This document shows, in pieces, positions 1 through 12,184 of a stretch of 64,000 nt of DNA (within the stretch, counting starts at the first letter, position 1; the number at the start of each line of letters is the position of its first letter). The stretch spans positions 3,107,672-3,171,671 of the forward strand of contig NC_063063.1 in NCBI RefSeq assembly GCF_018812025.1. The letters run 5' to 3'. Under the pieces are notes generated by a model that was not told the origin of the DNA, did not search any database, and saw only the letters and a program-made list of their open reading frames with translations. The position numbers and the translations under genes are program-made. The DNA is from Megalobrama amblycephala (lineage: Eukaryota; Chordata; Actinopteri; Cypriniformes; Xenocyprididae).

Positions 1-1348
1 TATATATATATACACGAGTAAAAAAACTCGTTTAACATGAAATACTTATCGATTCACGAAAAATACCTTTTTTTTTTTTCTTTTTCACTTAAATTAATTG
101 TCTCTAAGAGAATATGCGCCGTTAATGCAGCGACAGATGCCAAAAGCTCAGTCAGTTTTTACTTTAAGTTTCTGTAGCAGCCGCGGCTCTGTATGGGCAG
201 GTGGGGCAGAGCCTCACCAAAATATTCATTCTAACATATAGGCTTACCTACACTGAATTAATACTAAATTATAAATGTGTTCAGCGTTCTGCAACAAATA
301 TTTCTCAGATTTTCTAGACTATTTTAAGTCGTAAAGTGAGCAAGATATATTAAAATGTAGCGCATGGATTCGATAGGCATGTATTCATAATACTAAGCGG
401 GGCAGCCGGTCTCAGAGCCCTTCCCAGCTCTACAGCGCCCCACAACTTTCCTATGTAAATCTGTGGTGTAAAATGGAACTGCAGCACCTTCTCATAGAGA
501 TTTCTGGCTGCCCTGCTTATTTCCACATTAAACACACCTCACGTACACCTCGCTCCAGACCAAGATGATATCAGTCCGCTTCAGATATGTGTCTGCATCA
601 GGGCAGTAACTGTTTGGCATGTCTGTTCTTCCTATGCGGAGTAGCGCATCAAATTAATGAGAATAGAAACCCTTTAATTTAAACATGCACGTAGCTTGTA
701 TAGTAGTTCTGTTGTTTATGTTTATTCTGAAAATAGACATTGCTTTTTTCCTCACTCGAATTCCTACATAACTATTCTAAAACAAAATTCGGAAGCAATA
801 AATACTACATTTTTAAGATTCTGTCTGTTGTGTGTACTAAAGTCTGTCAATCATCATTAGAGCGCCACCCTCAGGCTGAATAACGCAAGGACATTCGAAT
901 TCTGCCAAAAGTGTGTCTGTGTTCAGCGATTAGAATATAAAGCTAAATGGTTATCATAAACTAGCGCTAAGACCCAGAATCTGCCCTACCTATATTTATG
1001 GCCAGAAGCCGCTATTGTTGTCTAGTGAGACTTCTTCACCCGCATAACTCTCACGCAAAGTTTGCACATTGTGTGATATCAACTGGCTCGCCTTCATGGT
1101 TTAAAATGGAAATATTTTCAATATTGCGACGCGGCATTTTTTTTATTACCAGTTGCTCGCAAAATGATATACACTGATTCACATATCGTCCACGTAAAAG
1201 TGAATTATTAAATAAATGAGTAAATAAACAACAAGCAGACTTAAATTTGTTTGCTTAAAACTTCTGCAAATAATTTGCTGATGCAAATTAAAAAAAAAAA
1301 AAAAAAAAACCTCCCCCCCCCCCAACTCGAGAGTCAAATGTCGCCCAT

Positions 1349-1350
1349 GT

Positions 1351-1384
<34 letters not shown>
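1349..1384. repeat. (ATACAT)n microsatellite
   Basis: Hexamer repeat directly after an A-run and C-run (1290-1323). Confidence 0.85.
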
Positions 1385-2240
1385 TTCATTTAATACTGCC
1401 CTTCAGAAGCAACAGAAGCTCTTACATGTTTCCCAGAAGACAAATTATGTACAAATTACCCTGATCTTCAAATTCAAAAGTTTTCACCCCCGTCTCTTAA
1501 TGCATCGTGTTTCCAATAACATTCACATTTTGTTGAGATTTTTGGGAAAATCAGAAAAGACACACACATGGAGCTGATTATGTGATGCAAACATCAAAAT
1601 GTATTAGTTTACACATCATGCACTATGGGAAAATTGTTTTGAGCTCATAATATAGTATTTTGCAAGGAACTGCATGAAAATAAGTCATTATAAATCAATA
1701 ATCTGCTCCTCTAATCATCTGTTTGAAAATGAATAAAGGTTGTTGGTGTTTTACTGTTCATTTCAGCTGGAAACTGCACTGAATTGTATGTATAGGTAAA
1801 TTTTTTAAAGTTTTGCACAAATGTAGGAAGAGGTACATTTTTTCCAATGAGCCTGCATTGTTAAAATCCTCCTCCACTAGTACATTTCAGTGACCAAAGA
1901 AAAAAACAGAAGCTAATAAGGTTTCTTCCATTAATCGACGTCAATACATGCTCAACGCACACACTCACTGTTAATGTTTCCAAGCCCCCGTACATGTCGT
2001 CTAACCTCTCTTGCTCAGGAAGAACCACGTAGGCACTACGCCAACACCTGGCACACAAGACCTCTCATGCTGTTCCTCCTTCACTCGCTGCTTCATCCTC
2101 TCCTCTTTTCCATCTAATCTGTGTGCGTTCACTGGAGGATTGGCCAATGTTCCTTTATGCCTCAATACAAAGGCGTACAATCATTTCTACATTTCAGCCA
2201 TTTTCAAATGATCTTCTTTCTTGATGTGAAGAACATTGGA

Positions 2241-2248
2241 GTGTGTGT

Positions 2249-2290
<42 letters not shown>
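2241..2290. repeat. (GT)n microsatellite
   Basis: GT repeats with a single TA interruption near 2252. Confidence 0.95.
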
Positions 2291-2292
<2 letters not shown>

Positions 2293-2334
2293 AATTTAAT
2301 TAATAAAAAGCATTTATAGTGGAATATACCAATA

Positions 2335-2880
2335 ATATTCAATACTTTACAAAAGTTTGGGGTCGATTTTTTAATGTTTTTGAATGAAATCTCTTATTCA
2401 CCAATGCTGCATTTATTTTATTAAAAATACAGTAAAGTTGTCAAATGTTATTACAATTTCAAATAGTTGTTTTCTATGTGAATATATAGTAAACTGTAAT
2501 TATTTCTGGTATCAAAGCTGAATTTTCAGCATCATTACTCCAGTCTTCAGTGTCACATGATCCTTCAGAAATCATTCTGATATGCTGATTTGCTGCTCAA
2601 GAAACATTTATGATTATTTTCAGTGTTGAAAACAGTTGTGTGCTTAATATTTTTCTGGAAACCGTGATTTTACAGGATTCTATGATGAATAGAAAGATCA
2701 AAAGAACAGCATTTATTTGAAATAGAAATCTTTTTTTTTTTTAACAATATAAATGTCTTTACTGTCACCTTTTATCAATTTATAGCAAATTTGATTAAGT
2801 ATGATTAGTATTAATTAGTATTAGATTAGTATTAATGTCTTTAAAAAAAAAACGTACCAAACTTATAAATGGTAGTGTAC
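2335..2880. mobile_element. Degenerate family-F related relic
   Basis: It contains AAAAGTTTGGGGTCGATTTT, AATTTTCAGCATCATTACTC and TGTCACATGATCCTTCAGAA, and ends ...ATGGTAGTGTAC, matching the arm and centre motifs of the 0.94-kb fold-back elements but diverged and shorter. Confidence 0.6.
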
Positions 2881-3246
2881 TTAATGCACATCAAAAACAT
2901 CACATGAATGAACAATTCATCAAAAATGATTAATTATATTTATTAAATTTATTTCTATTTTACGCAAATTTCCTTGGATGTGATCATTTTGTTCTCTTAT
3001 GCACATCTCATTCTTATATATTCATGTGTGGACTGAGATGTTTTTGCGGCTGACCTTATTGCATATGTATTTGTAGGAGTTTTCCTTTCATACTCAAAAT
3101 TTATGGGAGGAAAGTATTTAAATGAATCATGCACCGCAGAGAACAGAGAGCGCGAGAAGGGAGAAAATATTTTCCACTCGTGTTAATTTCTTTAGAATGC
3201 CAGAGAAAGACGTTATCCGAACATATAATTTGCCAAGCCATGTTGG

Positions 3247-3248
<2 letters not shown>

Positions 3249-3302
<54 letters not shown>
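3249..3302. repeat. (TA)27 microsatellite
   Basis: Uninterrupted TA dinucleotides. The YIYIYI frames across it are artefacts. Confidence 0.95.
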
Positions 3303-3304
<2 letters not shown>

Positions 3305-4445
3305 TGTGTGTGTAAGTGTTTGCCAGATTACAAGTTGCACCTGTGTCGACCCTCGCCTGATGAGAGCATCTGCTCTGCTTATTTGCATTCCAACGCTAAT
3401 TTGTACTGCTCTTGTCAGATTGCATTGGTCATTATGTAAATGATTTGCACTTCAGCAGTAGATCACGAGCAAAACTTGACACTCCCATCGGCACATTTGT
3501 GGAATTGCACTCTCTCGCTAATTTGCCCCATTTAGTAAATCTGGCCCATAGAGCAGAAATTCAGCCATTATCCCTGGAATTATTTCAGAGTTCTACACTG
3601 AAAAATAATTTTTTACAGTGAGTCTCTCAACAGTCTTTTTACTCTCAGTGGAAAAAATCCTGTTTTCACGAATCCCATATGAAGCACATTTCTGTCAGAT
3701 TTGAGATCAGATTTCATAGGCAGTGCAGGTGGTTTATTTCATCATCCTGGTCCAGACACAGATCTGACGTCATACTCCATGCGGCATAGTGGTTAAGAAT
3801 AGTGGCTGAGAATGTAACCATAGCGAGAAGTTGGTAAATCGGCTGATGTCATCAGAGAACAGCATGCAGCCAGAGCTGTGCAGGGATGCAGGTGCTGCGG
3901 TCGCAGGAAATGAAGAAGCTCATGCCCTCCAGCATCAGGGCTGTACATAAGCAGAGCATAAATTTCCCACTTTCCATCAGCTCTCCCCTGAAATCCCAGT
4001 TTGGCAATGTGCTAAAAGCCTACGTCATGCAACCGTGCCAGAAAAGTACTAAAACACACGATCAGCTGCATAATAGAAGCAATAATGTGGATAGTCAGTC
4101 CTAATGACTGGATTTGTAAACCAAATCTGAGTCGTCTGCAGTGTCCATGATCAGTTTTATTCGAGCACATGAACACTCTGTACTGTTTATTTTCTGTGCT
4201 AATCATCCATCCACATGTACAGGTGAACTGAAGATCATGTTCTCCTGTTTGTACTTCTGCATTCACATGCATTAGTGAAAAGAAACTTGCTACTTTCCAT
4301 GAAATGTCAGATGAGAGTGCCTCTTACAGCCCACGCTTAATGAAGGTGCCATCACACACACTTTTTTTTCTACATCCTAACGCTTTTAAAGAATTATGTT
4401 GGGAGAAATTGTTTATTTACTTTTCATGTTATCAAATATTGCCTT

Positions 4446-5050
4446 TTTGACACACCTGCCAATGCTAGGTGGATTCAGAAAATGTATTGATCATTAATAT
4501 TTCATTTGTGGCCATCAAAACTTAATTTTTTTAATGTTGTTGTCCTGAATTTTAATATTATTTCATATTATTAGATCATATTTTGTTGTTGTTATTATTA
4601 TTATTATTCATTTTAAGGTTGTTAGCATGCATTCAATATGTTAATTTATTTAAAAGTTTTTACTTTAATTTAATAGTTGTATTTGTATCTCTAATATTAA
4701 AAAAGATTAATAAATACTGTCTGTAACTAATGTTTGTTAATGCATTAACTAACGTTATGGGACCTTACTGTAAAATGTTATACATTATTTGATATTATTT
4801 TTGTTTATATTTGACTGTTATATCAAATAATATCATGCAAAAAAGTTTTTAATTCATTAAAATGATATGAAACGTTTTAACACCCGCTAATGCCAGCTGA
4901 ATTTAGAAAATGTAGCAATAATGTATATTTTTGATTGGCCATCAAATCTTTATTTTCATAATTTTCTGATCATGCTATCGTGAATTTTAATAGTATTGTT
5001 TGGCTGTTTTTAATTATTAATTTTCAGGGTTTTCGCAAGCATTCAATATA
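4446..5050 (+). repeat. Diverged direct duplication, period about 430 bp
   Basis: The 4449-4640 segment (ACACCTGCCAATGCTAGGTG, GGCCATCAAAACTTAATTTT, CCTGAATTTTAATATTATTT, GCATGCATTCAATATG) recurs with substitutions at 4880-5055 (ACACCCGCTAATGCCAGCTG, GGCCATCAAATCTTTATTTT, GTGAATTTTAATAGTATTG, GCAAGCATTCAATATA). Confidence 0.6.
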
Positions 5051-6195
5051 TAAATTTATTTTGATTTATATTTATCATCTTTCTCCACGTTTCCCCTGAT
5101 TTTCCTCACACTGATGTACATATACTGTAAATTTATACACCATCCATGAGGAATATAACTTTTGGAACAGCATTTGTCTTATAAGCTGAACAAACATGAA
5201 AACAAGACTAAAAAAAAAATAATAATTCATAGTGTTTTCAGACTTCTGTATTTGTGGACATTATTGTGATTGAGAGAGTAATCGGCCAATCACAGTGACC
5301 TCCTCACATGGCGTTTCACTTGTATTTTTCATTTTGGATAAATGAGTTTTGTTTATTGTTGTACTGCTGTTTATTTAATTATTATCTTTGAGGAGGACAT
5401 ACCTTTGTTTGTGCTTGAGATGACAAAGATTTCACCAGATTTCTTTGAAAAAGTTTATTGTAAAAACGTGCTTGTGGTGACATTTTTGCAAAATAATATT
5501 ACGTTGCTTCTTGCACGTAATAATAATCTTATGTGTTAGTGTTTTGTGCCTGCTGGCCTCTCAGGTAACAGCGTCCAGCAGTTGTAGGATTTTGCCCTGA
5601 AGGAGACTCAACGTCTTATCTGAAACTGAGAGGAATATTTCTTTGTTTAAGAACAAGAGGTTGCAAGACCTTTTTTTTCCAATAAAGCAATTGAAATTGC
5701 ATCTGTTTGTCAGTAGATGTGTATCAGTAACTGTGACGCAGTGAGATGCATTTTGCTTTGTGTTTTCAGTGGAGCGTGAGCGATGCAATCTGTGTCCACA
5801 GACCTTTGCTGAAAGCCCTGCAGATTTCTGTCAGGTTTCAGCAGCTGTCACTCACAGCATCCTGCTGGACATAATATATTCATCCCTTTCGTACTCGTTT
5901 TGCTCGGATTAAATATGCCTTTAGCTACAGACCCAGGGATATATAAATGATGCTGTTATTTAGTCAATTTAGACTGAAAATTTCAAGTTTTAATTATTTT
6001 ATTTATTTATTTACTTTATCAGAATGGTACAAAATTTTAAATTAATCAATTGAAAAATAGTACAAAATGTGCTTTTTCTCTAATATTATTTTAAATGTAA
6101 ATGGTGAATAATTTAGAAATAAATATTTAGTATCATGAAATACAGAATATCAAAGTGAAAATCTTATCAAAAAACAAATATACTAAATTCACTTA

Positions 6196-6454
6196 CACTA
6201 TATTGCCAAAAGTTGTGGGACGCCTGCCTTTACGTGCACATGAACTTTAATGACATCCCATTCTTAATCCGGGTTTAATATGGAGTTGGCCCACCCTTTG
6301 CAGCTATAACAGCTTCAACTCTTCTGGGAAGGCTTTCCACAAGGTTTAGGAGTGTGTTTATGGGCATTTTTGACCATTCTTCTAGAAGTGCATTTGTGAG
6401 GTCAGGCACTGATGTTGGATGAGAAGGCCTGGCTCGCAGTCTCCGCAGTGAGAT
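6196..6454 (+). mobile_element. Tc1-like transposon (family A) terminal fragment
   Basis: The fragment begins CACTATATTGCCAAAAGTTG, the TIR style of a common fish Tc1 family, and continues into sequence whose reverse complement would encode transposase C-terminal residues (around GGAGTTGGCCCACCCTTTGC and CTTCAACTCTTCTGGGAAGG). It stops abruptly at about 6450, where an unrelated Tc1 end starts. Confidence 0.7.
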
Positions 6455-6740
6455 GCATTAGTTGCTAGATGTTCTCCCAGCTCAATCTTTTCAAAATTCT
6501 TGCTTTTTCAGCCATTTGTTGCCCCTGTGCCAACTATTTTGAGACCTGTAGCAGGCATCAAATTTGAAATGAGTTCATTTAGTGGATAAAAGTGGAAAAT
6601 TTCTCCGTTTAAACATTTGTTATGTTATCTATGTTTTATTGTGAATAAAATATTGGCTCATCTGATTTGAAAGTCTTTTAGTTTTCGTTTTATTCAAATT
6701 TAAAAAACGTCCCAACTTTTCCAGAATTCGGGTTGTGTAT
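6455..6740 (+). mobile_element. Tc1-like (family B) terminal fragment fused to family A
   Basis: This segment repeats the 62140-62330 end (TAGTTGCTAGATGTTCTCCC, then GAGACCTGTAGCAGGCATCA, then AAACATTTGTTATGTTATCT) and finishes with the outer TIR CCCAACTTTTCCAGAATTCG. It supplies an intact outer end for the family whose transposase relics lie at 12.2 and 60-62 kb. Confidence 0.75.
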
Positions 6741-6743
6741 ATA

Positions 6744-7341
6744 TGTGACCCGCTCTGGCGAAGTCGCAACGTTCTATTTTAAGATATGGGCCGATAATGT
6801 GGAAAAACAATGAAAAAATCGTTTTTTTTTTTTTTTTTTTAAGCTAATTTCAAAGAACAGACTTTCAAAAATGATCTCCCAAAGTTTCGTAGTCCAGATA
6901 ATTGAGTAAAGGTATTTAAATGGCTATTAAATTTGACATGGTTTTACTAAATTTGCTGGAAATTAACTTCTTAACTTCTCTCATCACTTACGCTGCATTC
7001 ACATGGGGCGCTGGCATTAACGCTTTTCATTTACTTTGAATGGGTGACGGTATCCCCTGAAACCTCACTATCTCTGCTCTCCAAATATGGTGTTACACGT
7101 TGTATAGAACCAATCAAAAAGCTTAGAAATGTAAACATACTGACATAAACGCTGATTTTTATCAATGGGAAGCCCCGTTTCGACTGACAGGCACACGATT
7201 GGTCCAGCCATCCTCCTGTCAGACTAGCGCGCGCTGGTATCTCCGTTATGAATTTGTTACACTCAACTAGCCTACACAAAGATATGATTGCATAGGCTAG
7301 CATTATTTGTTCTCTCTTTGCTTGTCTCTCTGCCTCTCTCA

Positions 7342-7376
<35 letters not shown>

Positions 7377-7832
7377 ACACACACACACACACACACACAC
7401 CCTCTCTCTCAAGCAAAAATGTAGCACCTCTGTTCAATCTTTCTGATTTTAGTAAATCTTTGTAAAAGTGCCTTATAAAATATTAATTCAAATAAATACT
7501 TTAACATAATTTGAGCTTCAGCCTGGTTTAATAGCATTTATATATATAAAAATGTCTTTGGTCAAATTAAGCTGTAAAATAAATAGTTTATCCCTTTAAA
7601 TGCAATGGATTTTGAAAGATATCAACAAAAAAACGGGCAAATTTCTCATGTTTTCAATTGGAAAAAGAGGGCAGACGACCATAATTCAAATGGGTATATA
7701 TTTAAAACCAATCAAGGTATGACTTTGACTAGGATATCATTTTAAAGCTTATTGTCTCATCTTTCCATTGATACCAAAATCTCAATTTTGAAATTTGGGT
7801 CACTGTGTCTCATTTTGCTGGATCAGGTCACA
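6744..7832. mobile_element. TIR element beginning TGTGACC, about 1.1 kb
   Basis: The left end is TGTGACCCGCTCTGGCGAAG; the right end, reverse-complemented, is TGTGACCTGATCCAGC. It lies between AT- and CA/TA-rich runs. Internally it has a (CT)n-(CA)n microsatellite but no transposase frame. Classification is uncertain. Confidence 0.5.
7335..7410. repeat. (CT)n-(CA)n compound microsatellite
   Basis: TC dinucleotides switch to AC dinucleotides near 7373 and end in CCTCTCTCTC. It lies within the 6744-7832 element. Confidence 0.9.
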
Positions 7833-7839
7833 CACACAC

Positions 7840-7842
<3 letters not shown>

Positions 7843-7884
<42 letters not shown>
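7843..7884. repeat. (TA)21 microsatellite
   Basis: Pure TA run just outside the right end of the TGTGACC element. Confidence 0.95.
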
Positions 7885-7885
<1 letters not shown>

Positions 7886-8554
7886 TTATGGGGTTTTAAT
7901 ATTTTTATTTTAAATGAAAATTATGAATAAGTAAATATTGTTTCGTACCATGAAAGTACAAAATATTAGAGAAACAAATGTAGTTTTTTAATTTAATATA
8001 TATTTATAAAAAGTTACACTCATGTTGTTTAGTCATTTTTTTATTTCTTCTATATTTTTATTATTTTAAATGGAAATTGTGAATAATTTAGAAGTAAATA
8101 TTGTTTAATACAATGAAATCCCATCAAATGACAAAATATTAAAGTGAAAATATGGGGGTGGAAAAATAGCCCCAAAATCAGCTCTTAAAACTTGAAAAAG
8201 TCTGCAGATTTTGCCTGTTTGCCAACATGCACAACATAACTTGAGCAGAGATGGAGATGTGGACGTGCTAGAGATCGGACACCAACCTGCATCAAATTAA
8301 CCTACTTCCTCTGTCCTCTAGTGATGCAGAAGAGCCATTTGTTAAGTAACTTCTACGTGCGTATGTGAACGGACATGAGGACGAGTATCAGGAGGCCATT
8401 TAAAGCAATTTTGGTAGTTATTTTACAGCCCTGTGAGTGTGTCTGTATGACTCTTTTCTGAGAATCGATCTGTATATCTGCACCTGGAGCTCAAGAAGTG
8501 GGTCAGTGTGCACAGGAATTATAAAAGATGATGTTTAAATGTTAAAAAGAACAA

Positions 8555-10615
8555 TTTCATTTAGTCATTTAGCAGACGCTTTTCTCCAAAGTGATTACAT
8601 ATGAGAATAGTAGAAGCAATCAAATTGACATGAGTACAATGGTATGTAAGTGCCGTGTCAGGTCAGTTCATTAGCAAAGTCCTCGTAGCAAGGTTTTTTT
8701 TTTTTTAAATATAAGTAGATGGAGAAAGAAATAAGAAATTGAAAAAAGTAAAGTATAAAAAGTATAAAAGTAAAAAGTTACTTTGAATAAAAAGTAAGTG
8801 CTACTATAACTGGGTCAAGTGTTGACGAGAAAGATATGTCTTTAGAAGTTATTTGAAAATGGCTAAAGGCTCCACTGCTCGGATGGAGCATGGCAGGTCA
8901 TTCCACCAGCCGGGAACAGACCAGGAGAAGGTCCGTGAGAGTGATTTTGTGCCCCTTTGTGATGGCACCACAAGGCGCCGTTCACTTGCAGAACACAAGT
9001 TTCTGGAGGGCGCATAAGTCTGAAGTAGTGAGTTTAGGTATAGTGGTGCAGAGCCAGTGGTTGTTCTGTAGGCAAACATCAGAGCCTTTAAATTGATGCG
9101 AGCAGCTATTGGCAGCCAATGCACACTGATGAAGAGAGGTGTGACATGTGCTCTCTTCAGTTTGTTAAAGACCAGTCTTGCTGCAGCATTCTGGATCAGT
9201 TGTAGAGGCTTGACAGTGCATGCTGGAAGGCCTGCCAAGAGAGCATTACAATAGTCCAGTCTGGATAGAACAAGAGCTTGGACGAGAATTTGTGTTGAAT
9301 GCTCTGATAGGAAGGGTCTAATCTTCCTAATGTTGTACAAGGCAAATCTGCAGGACCGGGCCATTGTCGCAACATGATCTGTGAAGCTTAAACAATCCAT
9401 CACCACTCCAAGGTTCCTGGCTCTCCTGGAAGCAGTAATTGTTGACGACCCAAGTTGAATTGAAAGGTTATGATGAAGTGTTGGGTTTGCACTGACCACA
9501 AGCAGTTCTGTTTTTGCAAGGTTGAGCTGAAGGTGGTGGTCCTTCATCCAGGCAGAAACGGCTGTCAGGCAGGCTGCGATGTGACCAGCAACCGTCGGAT
9601 CATCTGGTTGGAATGAGAGGTAGAGTTGTGTGTCATCAGCATAACAGTGATAGGAGAAACCATGTTCCTGAATGACAGATCCTAGTGATGACATGTAGAT
9701 GGAGAAGAGAAGCGGTCCAAGCACAGAGCCCTGAGGTACCCCAGTAGCAAGATGATGTGACTTGGACACCTCACCTCTCCAAGATACCCTGAAGAACCTA
9801 CCTGAGAAGTAAGACTTAAACCACTGGAGTGCGGTTTCCGAGATGCCCTTCGACATGAGGGTTGACAGGAGGATCTGGTGGTTAACTGTGTCAAAAGCAG
9901 CAGACAGATCCAGCAAGATGAGTACTGATGATTTTGAGGCTTCAATAACTCAGTTGAGTGGCCACTCTTGAAGCCAGATTGGTTGTTGTCAAGGAGGTTG
10001 TTCTGTGTGAGGAAAGTAGACAGTTGAACACAACTCTCTCAAGTGTCTTTGCAATGAATGGAAGAAGGGATACCGGGATACTAAAAGTACTGGATTCAGA
10101 GTGGGTTTTTTAAGCAGTGGGGTAATCCTAGCCTGCTTGAAAGCTGTGGGAAATGTACCAGTGTGAAGAGAAGAATTGATAATGTGAGTGAGTGCAGGTA
10201 CAGTTGAGGAGGAGATGAAGAAGATGGGTGGGGATAGGGTCAAGTAGACAGGTAGTAGGGTGATTGGAAAGGATGAGTTTGGAAACATCTGCCTCAGAGA
10301 GCATGGAGAAGGAGGGGAGAATTTGTGTTTTCCATTGAGATGTTATAGTCAGTATGTGGTGTGGAGAATTGGCCGCTGATGGTTATTTTATGTGTGAAGA
10401 ATTTGGCAAAGTCATCAGCTGTAAGAGCTGATGTGGGAGGGAGGGTTGGAGGGCAAAGAAGAGAAGAGAAGGTTTTGAAAAGTGTGCGGGAATCAGTAGA
10501 ATTGTTAATTTTATTGTGATAGTTTGTGGTTTTAGCATTGGAGACATCAGTAGAGAAAGAAGAAAGGAGTGACTTAGAAGCTAAGATCAGTATCTTTAGA
10601 TTTGTGTCACTTCCT
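8555..10615 (-). mobile_element. L2/CR1-like non-LTR retrotransposon, 5'-truncated, frameshifted
   Basis: The minus strand encodes a LINE reverse transcriptase. An uninterrupted 355-codon frame (9916-8849) holds motif [13 protein letters not shown], motif [14 protein letters not shown] and the catalytic YADDTQLY, followed by the thumb/connection region with [13 protein letters not shown] and WLPIAARI. Upstream frames (to 10288 and then to about 10610) continue with FPTAFKQARITPLLKKPTLN and SRTLFKTFSSLL-type sequence typical of fish L2 elements, but with frame changes near 9950 and 10070. The 3' end near 8560-8620 carries TCATTTAGCAGACGCTTTT, the tail motif shared by fish L2 elements and V-SINEs. 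The 5' portion, with the endonuclease, is missing. It is a dead copy. Confidence 0.88.
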
Positions 10616-10669
10616 TTCTGCAGCCCTGGTTTGGTTACCTGATTTGCTCTACTCTCTCATATTAGTCTA

Positions 10670-11040
10670 AAGGAAAAGTTGATCCAAAAATGAAAACTGT
10701 CATTATTCACTCACTCTCATAATCACATAGATCACTATGCAATTATATACACTCAAAAATATTATGTATTTGAATTTCATATATTATATATTGTATGTAG
10801 TGTACAGTGAACAAGGACGAACTGTCTGTGATAAACAGACGGACAGGCAATGTGCAATTTTTGAAAAAAACAAAAATTCAGCTGATCCAGTTAACAAAAC
10901 TGGTTCAAATGATTCATTCATGATTCATCTTGATGATCCAGTTCTAGTTCAGCTCATTGACTGTGATCTGTTTCTCAGCATTAGATCGCTGTTATGAAAG
11001 TCATCCAGGTTTGGACCGACATGAGGATGAGTAAATGATG
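10670..11040. mobile_element. Diverged MITE related to the TTAAAGGGTTAGTTCACC class
   Basis: It begins TAAAGGAAAAGTTGATCC, AAAAATGAAAACTGTCATT and ends near GACATGAGGATGAGTAAATG, which is the complementary motif of the class (ACTCACCCTCATGTC). The tips are degraded. Confidence 0.5.
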
Positions 11041-12063
11041 GCAGAAGCTTCATCTCCCACCACATTAACCCAGTTTCCCTCCAATATATATTATTCCCTG
11101 TATGAGGCTTCAGTTGTGTTGAGACTGACGTTCTTTTTGCAATGAAGGCTGCCATTTTCATAATGACCGAATCTACATCATGTTCTACTGCGCCCAGCGG
11201 CACAAGCATTGAAACGACGGAACTTGACATCACTGATTTAATTAGATAGTCCGGGTTGTGATTGGGCGATAGGATGTGATTAAGCCAAATGACTCAAATC
11301 AGATGCTTGTGAAGAGCGTTTAGGTAGTCATTTATTAAAGGGCACACAAAGTCAAGTGTTATTATGGACATATTCGGTTTAATGAATATTTCCCAGAAGG
11401 TTATATAATGTTCTTCGGTGCTCTTTAACATTGCATTAAAAAAGTTTGCATTTGAAATGAGTTAAAGGAAAAAGTCAAATCATGCCATATCCATTCTTTT
11501 GAATAAGTTAACTCTCTATTAGGGGAAATGTAAGGTTAAGCTGAAAAGAATATGAGTTTCGTTGTTATATTTAAAAGTGAAACAGATTCTTCTTCCAACT
11601 CTGCATGCGAGTCGTATTAATTATTAAAATCAAGTCATAGGCTAGTTTCATGCTTGTTTATATACATGTGTTCACTAATGAATCATTTTCTGCTTTTTAA
11701 TAATTCACATTTCATTGCAAATAACTAGGGTGAATTAGACGTCACTCTGTCTGTTTCATCAGACTCTCAATGGCAAGAACTTTGTCTCAAGGGACATAAG
11801 TATGAAGAACAAACTACAAAGTTGATTGAATTTCAGACTGTAAATGTGAAGAGTACAACTCAAATGATCTGATTACAGAAGGGAACTTTAACCAGGTCAC
11901 ATTGTTTGTGCTTCATCAGTTTTAGCTAATAATTAAGAGGATGTGAGAGGTGTCGCCTCTCCGAGGATAAGAATCTGTCAGGGAGAGACATTCTTTTCTT
12001 CATTTCACCCAAAAATCAAAAGAAACAATTGTACATTTCGTATACTTTTATTATATTTTATTA

Positions 12064-12137
12064 TTTATTTATTTAGTTAGTTAATTAGTTAGTTAGTTAC
12101 TTAGTTACTTAGTTACTTAGTTAGTTTAGTTTAGTTT
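12064..12137. repeat. (TTAG)/(TTAC) tetranucleotide run
   Basis: ATTTATTTATTTAGTTAGTT grading into TTAGTTACTTAGTTACTTAG. Simple repeat. Confidence 0.85.
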
Positions 12138-12184
12138 TTGTTGTAATTCCCATTATTCTCAGACAGCCAGCCACCTGTGAGGAG

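Larger units (their letters stand above)
1..6190. other. Non-coding region, probable pemt intron or 5' flank
   Basis: Apart from the simple repeats, the relic at 2335 and the duplication at 4446, I see no supported gene. I looked for the PEMT exon encoding the GDYFGIL/NPMYWGSTANYL region and did not find it. The block at 160-540 (GGTGGGGCAGAGCCTCACC to GGCTGCCCTGCTT) is more GC-rich and may be a repeat fragment. Confidence 0.4.

Noticed and set aside
350..535. 61-codon minus-strand frame with EISRAARNLYEKVLQF
   Set aside because: No domain recognised with confidence. It may derive from a repeat, but I cannot support a gene.
3122..3443. 104-105-codon frames with repeated YI
   Set aside because: Produced by the (TA)n run; no recognisable flanking domain.
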